59,821 bases of DNA from Bacillota bacterium (GTDB taxonomy: Bacteria; Bacillota; Clostridia; Christensenellales; SZUA-584): positions 1-59,821 of the forward strand of contig JAEWQS010000004.1 of assembly GCA_023399095.1 (NCBI GenBank), read 5' to 3'. Below are positions 8,658 through 15,694 of this stretch, piece after piece. The notes under the pieces are model-generated. The model was given only the letters and a program-made list of their open reading frames with translations, was not told the DNA's origin and searched no databases. Both the position numbers and the translations under genes were made by a program. Numbering within the stretch: the stretch's first letter is position 1; each line of letters opens with the position of its first letter.

Positions 8658-10823
8658 TTATTCATCTTTTTTTGGAAAAAAGTCTGCGAGAGATACCGTC
8701 GACTCCTGTACAGGGGGTATTTCATAGTGGAAATTATCTTCCCTCTCGGTTACTTCTTTCTTTTCCATCGGCTTTTCAACCGCAGGCAACAGTGCCTTTT
8801 TGGAAAGACTTATTTTGCGCTTCTCTGCATTGACTTCAAGAATCTTCACTTCGATCTCATCACCTATGCGCAGTGCATCCTCCACCTTTTCGAGGCGCTG
8901 TGCGGATATCTGAGATATATGAACTAGACCGTCGATCGAGGGCTCAAGCTGAACGAAAGCGCCAAACGGGACAATGCGCACAACTTTGCCTGTTACCACA
9001 TCGCCGACATTATATTTTTCGTTTACGAGATCCCACGGCTTTGGCTGAAGCTGCTTATATCCAAGAGCAATTTTCTTCTTAGCAGGATCCACGTTTAACA
9101 CAACAAGCTCAAGCTCCTGACCTTCAGACACAACGTCTGACGGATGCTTGACACGGTTCCATGCCATATCAGAAATGTGTAGCAGGCCGTCAACGCCGCC
9201 GACATCCACAAACGCACCAAAATCCGTAAGTCTTTTGACGGTGCCTTTGATTTGTTCTCCCTTTGTAAAGTTCTCCCAAATCTTCTTTTCCTGCTCTTTC
9301 TTTTCCTTGAGCAGCACGCCTTTATACGAAGCCACAAGACGTTCTTGCTTTTTGTCCGCGTCTATCAGCGTGACTTCAAGCTCTTTTCCTTCAAACTGCT
9401 TCAAATCCTCCACATACTTGAGTGAAAGATGCGACGCAGGGATAAACGCGCTATAACCTTCGATCTTGGTCGTGACGCCGCCTTTAACGGCTTTTTTAAC
9501 GGTACACTTGTAAAGCTTATCAGTACCGACATTTTCCTGCATGTTCTGCCAGTTCAGTTTTCTCTCTACACGTTTCCTTGAGAGGAGCACGTTGCCTTCG
9601 CCGTCGTTAAGGCTGAGGACTTCCGCTTCAATCTCATCACCGATATGAAAGACTTCTTTGGGATCGATTTCGTGCATAGATAATTCATTTCGATGAATAA
9701 TTCCGTCTGATTTATATCCGATATTGACACATACATCATCATCCGTCACTTGGACGATGTTGCCTGTTATGAGCTGACCCTTCTTCAGACGAACAACCTT
9801 CTCCAAACCTTCCAGGAACTCATCCTCTTCGGTAGCCGGAGCTTCGGGTGTCTTCTCATTTTTTTCTTCTTCAGAAACTTCTGGGGATATGGCTGTCTCG
9901 TCTGCGGTAGACGCTGAAGATTCAGCTGTTTCTACCATGTCGATGGCTGCGGTCTCTTCAGTAGTGACCTGCTCACTCTCGGTGACCGGCAGCACTTTCT
10001 CATTTTCAATCATGTAGTCAAAAACCTCCCTAATCATCGTATCCGGTGTTGAAGCACCGGCGACAATGCCTATTATATCACCAACCCGCATTTTTTCAAG
10101 TAATAGTTCACTTTTATGCTCAATATGATAAACATTTTTGCAATACCGTTTGCATAATTCGAATAATTTCCTTGTATTGGAGCTTTGCCGCCCTCCCACA
10201 ACGATAATCGTATCCGCTTTTTGCGCGATTTCTTTGGCCTCATTCTGGCGCTGCTGTGTGGCTGAGCAAATGCTCATGAAAGGAATAATCCGGTCAATCT
10301 TCGTTTCAAGCGCGCTCAGTATCGATTGCCATTTATCCTGAGTGATTGTGGTTTGTGCCACCACCACCGCTTCGGGTATTTGCGGTAAAGCCGCGACATC
10401 CTCCACGCTGTACACAGCATGGGAGTTGCTGCCCGCCCATCCCAAAATGCCGTCTACCTCGGGGTGTCCAACCTCACCCACGATAATCACATGCTGACCT
10501 AAATCCCTTGCCTCATGTACCCGTTCATGAATCCTCTTTACAAACGGACAGGTCGCATCGATGTGTTCTATCCCTTTGCCGCAAAGCTGCGCGTATACAT
10601 CCGGTGTGGCTCCGTGCGAACGTATCACAACCGTTTCGCCGGCGTTCACGTCATCTATACTCATGACGCACCGGACACCGCGTTTTTCAAGAGACTGTAC
10701 CACGTCCTTGTTATGAATAAGCGGCCCTAACGTCACGATACGTTTGTCGATATGCTTTTCCACAGCGTCCACAGCTCGCTTGACACCAAAGCAAAAACCG
10801 GCATGTTCTGCCAATATAATCAC
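8658..10823 (-). CDS. ispH: Fused IspH (HMBPP reductase) - ribosomal protein S1-like protein
   Basis: Single chain of about 721 aa. The N-terminal ~275 residues are IspH/LytB, the 4Fe-4S reductase that makes IPP and DMAPP in the MEP pathway; cluster Cys are in GFCFGVKRAVD, DATCPFVKR and SICSATQQRQ. An acidic linker (~285-335, rich in Glu/Thr/Ser) leads to four S1 RNA-binding repeats (~340-690), for example VKRLTDFGAFVDVGGVDGLLHISDM. The fusion is known in Clostridia. GTG at 10832 directly follows the plsC stop, but the GTG at 10823 is preferred: AGGTGG lies 5 nt before it and it gives the usual IspH N-terminus. Last gene of the cmk operon. Confidence 0.95.
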   Translation of the reverse strand: MIILAEHAGFCFGVKRAVDAVEKHIDKRIVTLGPLIHNKDVVQSLEKRGVRCVMSIDDVNAGETVVIRSHGATPDVYAQLCGKGIEHIDATCPFVKRIHERVHEARDLGQHVIIVGEVGHPEVDGILGWAGSNSHAVYSVEDVAALPQIPEAVVVAQTTITQDKWQSILSALETKIDRIIPFMSICSATQQRQNEAKEIAQKADTIIVVGGRQSSNTRKLFELCKRYCKNVYHIEHKSELLLEKMRVGDIIGIVAGASTPDTMIREVFDYMIENEKVLPVTESEQVTTEETAAIDMVETAESSASTADETAISPEVSEEEKNEKTPEAPATEEDEFLEGLEKVVRLKKGQLITGNIVQVTDDDVCVNIGYKSDGIIHRNELSMHEIDPKEVFHIGDEIEAEVLSLNDGEGNVLLSRKRVERKLNWQNMQENVGTDKLYKCTVKKAVKGGVTTKIEGYSAFIPASHLSLKYVEDLKQFEGKELEVTLIDADKKQERLVASYKGVLLKEKKEQEKKIWENFTKGEQIKGTVKRLTDFGAFVDVGGVDGLLHISDMAWNRVKHPSDVVSEGQELELVVLNVDPAKKKIALGYKQLQPKPWDLVNEKYNVGDVVTGKVVRIVPFGAFVQLEPSIDGLVHISQISAQRLEKVEDALRIGDEIEVKILEVNAEKRKISLSKKALLPAVEKPMEKKEVTEREDNFHYEIPPVQESTVSLADFFPKKDE

Positions 10824-10832
10824 TGATTCCAC

Positions 10833-11420
10833 CTAAAACATTGTATTTCGTAAATCATTCAGTTTGTTTTCCAAAAGACGCGATGCAGCTTCTACAGTTG
10901 CGGTATCCGTTTTAATACCCACATAATCCGCCAGATGGATGGGTTCGCCGATGGTCACCTTCATACGCCTGAACAGCTTATATTCTCCTTTGATATATAT
11001 GGGCAACACAGGCGCATCATTTTTTAGAGCGATCATCGCTGTCCCCGGCTCAAAGCGGGAAATGTCATTTGATTTGATACGCGTGCCTTCCGGGAATATG
11101 CCAAACAGCTTGCCGTCGCGAAGCACCCGAAACGCGTGGCGGATGGCCGCCAAGTCGCCTTCGCCCCGTCTTACCGGAAATGCTTTCATCGCTTTGAAGA
11201 ACAGCCTTGCGATTCTGCTTTTAAAAAGCTCGGCTTTGCCCATCCAGAAAATCTGCCTGCGGATAATAACGGCAATAAGGAGCGGATCCCACATACTTAA
11301 ATGATTGGCGATGACCACAGCCTTCCCCATTATTTTGCTATTCTTTTTGCCAATGATTCTTGGGAAAAACAGCAAATAAATAACAGGCTTCCCTATCCAT
11401 CGTAGTATCTGATAAAGCAT
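10833..11420 (-). CDS. plsC: 1-acyl-sn-glycerol-3-phosphate acyltransferase
   Basis: Membrane-associated acyltransferase making phosphatidic acid from lysophosphatidic acid, 195 aa. The catalytic HX4D motif is NHLSMWDPLL, and the glycerol-phosphate-binding motif FPEGTR follows at ~115. RRGEGD and the hydrophobic N-terminus (YLLFFPRIIG) fit the family. ATG 11420 has a CAGGAG ribosome site. It sits 3 nt after cmk, and its stop touches the ispH start region. The cmk-plsC-ispH/S1 order is typical of Clostridia. Confidence 0.93.
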   Translation of the reverse strand: MLYQILRWIGKPVIYLLFFPRIIGKKNSKIMGKAVVIANHLSMWDPLLIAVIIRRQIFWMGKAELFKSRIARLFFKAMKAFPVRRGEGDLAAIRHAFRVLRDGKLFGIFPEGTRIKSNDISRFEPGTAMIALKNDAPVLPIYIKGEYKLFRRMKVTIGEPIHLADYVGIKTDTATVEAASRLLENKLNDLRNTMF

Positions 11421-11423
11421 AAC

Positions 11424-12083
11424 CTACTCCTGTCTGAATTTTGACAAAACAAGCGTGATGACCGCGTCGATATCTAATGAAGTGGTATCAATAAGAACGG
11501 CATCATCCGCCTTTTTAAGCGGAGCCAGACTTCTGGATGAATCATTTTTGTCACGAAGGCGCATATCATCAAGAACTTTTTGAAAATCGCTCTCAATGCC
11601 GCTTTGAGTGAGCTCGGCATGCCTGCGGCGTGCGCGTTCTTCCACATCGGCTGTGACAAAGAATTTGTGTTTTGCGTCCGGCAGTACGAATGTACCGATA
11701 TCACGTCCATCCAGCACGACGTTATAATTAGATGCCACTTCGCGTTGCATGGCAACCAGCTTTAAACGAACGCATGGATGAGCCGAAATATCGGAAGCCG
11801 CTTTTGAAACCTCCGGCGTACGTATAAACGGCATAATGTTTTCCCCGTTTACAAGGACTTGCTGCTCATCATCTTTATATATCGTTTCAATATCTATTGT
11901 ATTAAGAAATTTCTCAACCTCGCTGGCGTTGCAGGCATCCACACCGGCCTGCAATGCGGCATAACCCACGCCCCTGTACATAGCGCCCGTATCCAGATAA
12001 TGAATATGAAGCGCTTTTGAAACGGCTTTGGCCAAGGTGCTTTTACCTGACCCCGATGGGCCGTCTATCGCAATATTTATCAT
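11424..12083 (-). CDS. cmk: Cytidylate kinase
   Basis: Phosphorylates CMP and dCMP with ATP, 219 aa. The P-loop IAIDGPSGSGKSTLAK is at the N-terminus. YLDTGAMYRGVGYAAL, the NMP-binding insert with VVLDGRDIGTFVLP, and RRHAEL/LRDKNDSSRSLAPL are family hallmarks. Its start overlaps the upstream hutP-like gene by 4 nt, so translation is coupled. Confidence 0.96.
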   Translation of the reverse strand: MINIAIDGPSGSGKSTLAKAVSKALHIHYLDTGAMYRGVGYAALQAGVDACNASEVEKFLNTIDIETIYKDDEQQVLVNGENIMPFIRTPEVSKAASDISAHPCVRLKLVAMQREVASNYNVVLDGRDIGTFVLPDAKHKFFVTADVEERARRRHAELTQSGIESDFQKVLDDMRLRDKNDSSRSLAPLKKADDAVLIDTTSLDIDAVITLVLSKFRQE

Positions 12084-12490
12084 ATCACTCTATGCCCCAG
12101 ACCAATGGCCACTTCGTTTAAGTGCAGCAATCCGATACCAAAGAAAATCCCTACTGCGAGATGTTCGTCACAGCGCGCAATACCGATTTTACCGCCCACA
12201 TTAAGCCCGATCGCCTTCGAGGTGATTTGTGAAATGGCTTCCCTTGCTGCGCCTGCCACAGCGCCTTCCTCATGATGTGTTTCACCAATGATCTTTTCTC
12301 TTTTGGCAGCCACGACGCAGCACTCGACGATTCTCATAACTGACGCCAGATACTCACCGCCAAAATCGACAGCCGCTACGCGAATACCTTTAGCACCGTA
12401 TCGCTCTTTGAGCGAATTCTCATCCTCTCTTGAAGATGTCAGCGCCAAACGTATAGCTGCTTTGGCAATTTCTCTACTTCCGGGCGTCAT
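12080..12490 (-). CDS. hutP: HutP-family protein (putative RNA-binding antiterminator)
   Basis: 136 aa starting at ATG 12490, with GGAGG 7 nt away; the longer open frame has no ribosome site. It resembles HutP, the hexameric L-histidine- and Mg2+-dependent antiterminator of Bacillus histidine utilisation. The C-terminal half (GETHHEEGAVAGAAREAISQ, LNVGGKIGIARCDEHLAVGIFFGIGLLHLNEVAIGLGH) carries the conserved His-rich core. No hut genes are near: it heads the cmk-plsC-ispH/rpsA operon, an arrangement I recall from other Clostridia. Its target RNA is unknown; membership of the family is fairly sure, the histidine response is inference. Confidence 0.78.
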   Translation of the reverse strand: MTPGSREIAKAAIRLALTSSREDENSLKERYGAKGIRVAAVDFGGEYLASVMRIVECCVVAAKREKIIGETHHEEGAVAGAAREAISQITSKAIGLNVGGKIGIARCDEHLAVGIFFGIGLLHLNEVAIGLGHRVI

Positions 12491-12520
12491 GCTTGAACCT
12501 CCGCTTTGTAACTTTGGCTT

Positions 12521-12549
12521 ATTATATATAATTTTTCGCTGTTTCACAA
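12521..12549 (-). promoter_or_regulatory. Sigma-A-type promoter of the hutP-cmk operon
   Basis: On the minus strand TTGTGA (12544-12549) and TATAAT (12521-12526) are 17 nt apart. Transcription would start near 12514, about 24 nt before the hutP-like ATG. Confidence 0.7.
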
Positions 12550-12737
12550 TAATTATTATCCAATATGAGGGCAATGATTTGTTATTCGTATTTTTTAACG
12601 ATACTGCTCCCCTTGAATAAAAAACTGTTTGACATTCCTTTCATGGTGTAAAACAATATATGTATGGTACTTATATAAGAAGGGTTTGTTGTTTATAACC
12701 CACTTTTTCGAATGATACCAATTGGGGAGGAAAATAC

Positions 12738-13829
12738 GTGAGCAAAAGCATACAGAAGCATGAAGAATTTAAATGCCCGTCTTGCGATTCCAGCATGAAA
12801 CAGGACGCGGCAACGAAAAATGCAAAATGTACGGCTTGCGGCTATGTTGAAAATGCCTGCCAGCAAAATTCCGATAATGTTGTTTTCGATTTTGCAGCCG
12901 CACAAAACGACCCTGCATTGCAGGATTGGGGCGTCCCTGTACAGACTGTTATTTGTTCGGACTGCGGCGGCAAGATGGTCGTTATAGCGACTGAGGCCGG
13001 CTTGAAATGTCCTTTCTGCGCTTCGCAGCATGTCACAGTTTTGGATGAATCACCCGGCATTCGCCCAGATTCCATCATCCCCTTTAAAGTTGATATAGAT
13101 AGCGCATCAAAACGCGTGTCCAATTGGATAAATAAGCGCTACCTCGCGCCGTTTCCGTTTAAATCAGAATACGCTTCGGGCCAGATCAGCGGCATTTATC
13201 TGCCATACTGGTCGTTTGATGCGAAAGTTGATGCAGCTTATACCGGTCAGGTTGCCAACAGCTATACGGATACAGAAATCGACACCATCACCAGCGATGA
13301 GAGAACGGATACGAAAAAACGCAAGGTAAAAAAGCTTCGTTGGCGCTTTGTAACGGGTACTGTCGAAAAAAAATTCAAAAACGTGATGTTCAATGACGCG
13401 GGACAGCCGGACACCAAAATAATAGAAAAGCTCGAACCGTTTAAGCTTAACGAGCTTGTCACGTTCTCCCCCAAGTATCTGGCGGGATACGCTGCCGGAC
13501 GCTGTAAAAACGGTCTTGATTCGGTGTGGAAACGTGCCCAGAGCTACATGGGTGATTCGGTGCGCGAAGAGGTTCACACCACTGTGAAACGCGGTGCTGA
13601 TGTTGTGGGTGCGGTAAACACCTGTGCCACTTACATGGACATCGCGTTCAAACAGTTGCTTTTACCCGTCTGGATCGGTTCTTACAAATACAAAAATAAA
13701 AACTATCATATTTATATAAACGGACAAACCGGAATGATGCATGGGGAGTCTCCCAAAAGTGTGTTGAAAATAGGCATTATCGCGCTGGCTGCCGCCGCGG
13801 TTATCGCCGCATTGATATTATTCCTATAA
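12738..13829 (+). CDS. Zinc-ribbon protein with C-terminal membrane anchor, function unknown
   Basis: 363 aa starting at GTG 12738 (GGGGAGG 8 nt upstream). Two zinc ribbons are at the N-terminus: CPSC...CTAC (~14-36) and CSDC...CPFC (~73-96). A middle domain (~110-320) carries a strong IYLPYWSFDAKVDAAYTGQ segment and a basic KKRKVKKLRWRF stretch. A single hydrophobic helix (~340-362, IGIIALAAAAVIAALILF) ends the protein, so it is probably tail-anchored with the ribbons in the cytoplasm. Similar proteins are annotated as TFIIB-type zinc-ribbon or primosomal-protein-like, without known function. It is monocistronic, with a terminator right after it. Confidence 0.8.
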   Translation: MSKSIQKHEEFKCPSCDSSMKQDAATKNAKCTACGYVENACQQNSDNVVFDFAAAQNDPALQDWGVPVQTVICSDCGGKMVVIATEAGLKCPFCASQHVTVLDESPGIRPDSIIPFKVDIDSASKRVSNWINKRYLAPFPFKSEYASGQISGIYLPYWSFDAKVDAAYTGQVANSYTDTEIDTITSDERTDTKKRKVKKLRWRFVTGTVEKKFKNVMFNDAGQPDTKIIEKLEPFKLNELVTFSPKYLAGYAAGRCKNGLDSVWKRAQSYMGDSVREEVHTTVKRGADVVGAVNTCATYMDIAFKQLLLPVWIGSYKYKNKNYHIYINGQTGMMHGESPKSVLKIGIIALAAAAVIAALILFL

Positions 13830-13830
13830 C

Positions 13831-13885
13831 AAAAAAAGAGCTTTGTGACTGCTTTGAGCAGGCGGAAACCAAGGCTCTTTATTTT
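13831..13885. terminator. Bidirectional intrinsic terminator
   Basis: AAAGAGCTTTG (13835-13845) pairs with CAAGGCTCTTT (13870-13880), with an inner CTGCT/AGCAG hairpin. T-rich runs lie on both sides, so it can end the zinc-ribbon gene (+) and the convergent GIY-YIG fusion gene (-). Confidence 0.8.
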
Positions 13886-14535
13886 CTCTTTGATTTTTCT
13901 TTATAAAGCGTTTGGTTCTCCGCCACGCGAAACGAGACAATACGCGAAATAAGATCAAATGGCAACGGCTGATTAAGCGGAAACTGCACAGCCCCTTTTG
14001 ATGTTTTATATGGGGCAAGCTCATCCTTAAACGTTTCGATACCGCTTGGCGCTGGGTAAAAACCAATATGATTTTTGAAAGCGGCAAAATGAACAAGATT
14101 CTTGTGCAGAAAAAAGGTTGGCATTCCGTAGCTGATCTTTTCCGTCGCCTCAGGCGCGGCCTCGTTGATCATTTGTCTTAATTCGCTAAGCTTATCGCGC
14201 ACATCAGCAGAAAACTGCGAAATATAATCATCGATAGAATGAATATTATCTTTTTTGTCCTGCATAGACTTATGTTCCTTTTTATTACGCGGTGAACTGC
14301 TTCCTATAAGTGCAAGTTTTTCACTTCTTCTGAGCTTTTTTATAGCGCACTCGCGACGCATTGCTTCGCTTTTTGTATCGTATACTTCGCTATATTTGAG
14401 CACAACGGGCAAGCGGGTTCGCGTATATTTACTGCCGCTGCCCGCGTTGTGCGCACGCAAACGTTTATCAAGGTCGTCCGTCCAACCGGTGTAAAGGCTG
14501 CCGTCCACGCATTCGAGGATATATGTAAAATACAT
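13879..14535 (-). CDS. GIY-YIG nuclease domain fused to a DUF1801 (YdhG-like) domain
   Basis: 218 aa in one frame. Residues ~1-82 form a UPF0213/YhbQ-like GIY-YIG domain (YFTYILECVDGSLYTGWTDDL, with Arg in KRLRAHN and KYTRTRLPVVL). Residues ~93-215 are a DUF1801/YdhG-like domain (DYISQFSADVRDKLSELRQ, ISYGMPTFF, HIGFYPAPSGIE, AVQFPLNQPLP). Both domains usually occur as separate small proteins. An internal ATG at 14265, with AAGGA about 10 nt upstream, could also produce the second domain alone. The start overlaps the degV stop (TAATG), so it is co-transcribed with degV. The joint function is unknown; the nuclease half may act on damaged or branched DNA. Confidence 0.85.
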   Translation of the reverse strand: MYFTYILECVDGSLYTGWTDDLDKRLRAHNAGSGSKYTRTRLPVVLKYSEVYDTKSEAMRRECAIKKLRRSEKLALIGSSSPRNKKEHKSMQDKKDNIHSIDDYISQFSADVRDKLSELRQMINEAAPEATEKISYGMPTFFLHKNLVHFAAFKNHIGFYPAPSGIETFKDELAPYKTSKGAVQFPLNQPLPFDLISRIVSFRVAENQTLYKEKSKRK

Positions 14536-15374
14536 TACTTATAGAGGAAAAGGATGCCGAGCGTCCCCGGCCCGCAATGCGTGGAAATCGTCGGCGATGC
14601 TTCCGTGATGGCCACATTCTTAAAACCATGCTCTGTTTCAAGAAGTCTCTTGATCTCCTCCGCGCTCTGCGCCATGCAATGAGTCACGAATATGCGTTTC
14701 GGATCAATATCGTTCACACGCTCCATCATCTGCTCATAATACTTTTCAACATAATCCTTACCACGAAACTTCGATGATGGCACAATTTCTCCGCCTGCCA
14801 GTTCCAGCTTGGGTTTGATTTTTAAACGGCTGCCCACAATGGACGCCAGCCTTGAGCAACGACCGCCCATATAAAGATATTTGAGCGTATCCACCACAAA
14901 GCTGGCCTGAACCTTGGGGCGAATTTCAAGCGCATGCCGCGTGATATCTTCGAGCCCTGCTCCCTCAAGCGCCAAATCGGACGCTTCAAGCAGCTGCAGC
15001 CCGACGCCCGTAGAAAGGCTCAGTGAATCCACGATGGAAAAACGCTCTTTACCCAGCTTATCTGCCGCGATCTGCGCATTCTGCATCGTACAAGAAAGCT
15101 TGCTGCTGATACCCATAAAAAAGATGTCATAGTCTTCGTCAAGCAGCTTTTTAAAAACCGTTTCGAATTCAAATTCGTTGACGGCTGCCGATTTTGGCAA
15201 TGTTCCTGTTTCATCCGCAAACCGGAAAAGATCCGCACTCGATAGTCTTTTGTCATCCGGATAAGAATCGTCCCCAAGAATGATGTGAAGCGGAACTCTT
15301 TCGATGCCGCGTTCTTCCAGCACACTGTATGGGAGATCGGAGGTCGAATCGGTGACGATTTTAACTTTTCTCAT
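14535..15374 (-). CDS. DegV-family fatty-acid-binding protein
   Basis: DegV-type protein, 279 aa. Members bind a fatty acid and act as FakB subunits that present it to the fatty acid kinase FakA. N-terminal VKIVTDSTSDLPYSVLEERGI is the family signature. FFMGISSKLSCTMQNAQIAAD, VDSLSLSTGVGLQ and the C-terminal GPGTLGILFLYK support it. ATG 15374 has an AGGAG site at a longish spacing. It is the first gene of a two-gene unit with the GIY-YIG fusion. No fakA is in the window. Confidence 0.92.
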   Translation of the reverse strand: MRKVKIVTDSTSDLPYSVLEERGIERVPLHIILGDDSYPDDKRLSSADLFRFADETGTLPKSAAVNEFEFETVFKKLLDEDYDIFFMGISSKLSCTMQNAQIAADKLGKERFSIVDSLSLSTGVGLQLLEASDLALEGAGLEDITRHALEIRPKVQASFVVDTLKYLYMGGRCSRLASIVGSRLKIKPKLELAGGEIVPSSKFRGKDYVEKYYEQMMERVNDIDPKRIFVTHCMAQSAEEIKRLLETEHGFKNVAITEASPTISTHCGPGTLGILFLYK

Positions 15375-15478
15375 GGTTAATAACTCCTAAAATATGATTC
15401 CGTTTGGTATATATATTGGTAATTATTATAGCATGTCTACACTTTATTTGTCCAAGGAATAAAGCGTTAACAAAATGC

Positions 15479-15522
15479 GAGATACTAATGATATATAATT
15501 GAGATACTAATGGTATATAATC
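15479..15522. repeat. 22-bp tandem duplication upstream of lon
   Basis: Two adjacent 22-bp units (15479-15500 and 15501-15522) differ at two positions; each begins GAGATACTAATG and ends in TATATAAT plus one base. Each unit carries a possible -10-like TATAAT. They lie between divergent degV and lon, about 115 bp upstream of the lon promoter. Confidence 0.85.
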
Positions 15523-15636
15523 AGGAAGGAAGCAAGAGACGACATCGCATAGACATACTGTTGTTGCGCGGATGCACATCTGAAAAATTTTAGTGCTTCG
15601 GTGCAAAGAGAGTCAGGCTATGCCTGTGATGCATTC

Positions 15637-15665
15637 TTGCAGATATATCGGTTTTCATGTATAAT
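15637..15665 (+). promoter_or_regulatory. Sigma-A-type promoter of lon
   Basis: TTGCAG (15637-15642) and TATAAT (15660-15665) are separated by 17 nt; the start point would be near 15672, about 12 nt before the GGAGG of lon. No CIRCE-type operator was seen. Confidence 0.8.
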
Positions 15666-15694
15666 ACACCAGCAAATAACACTTGGAGGATAAA

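Noticed and set aside
12629..12665. TTGACA upstream of the zinc-ribbon gene as a promoter
   Set aside because: No good -10 box at 16-18 nt, so the promoter cannot be placed with confidence.
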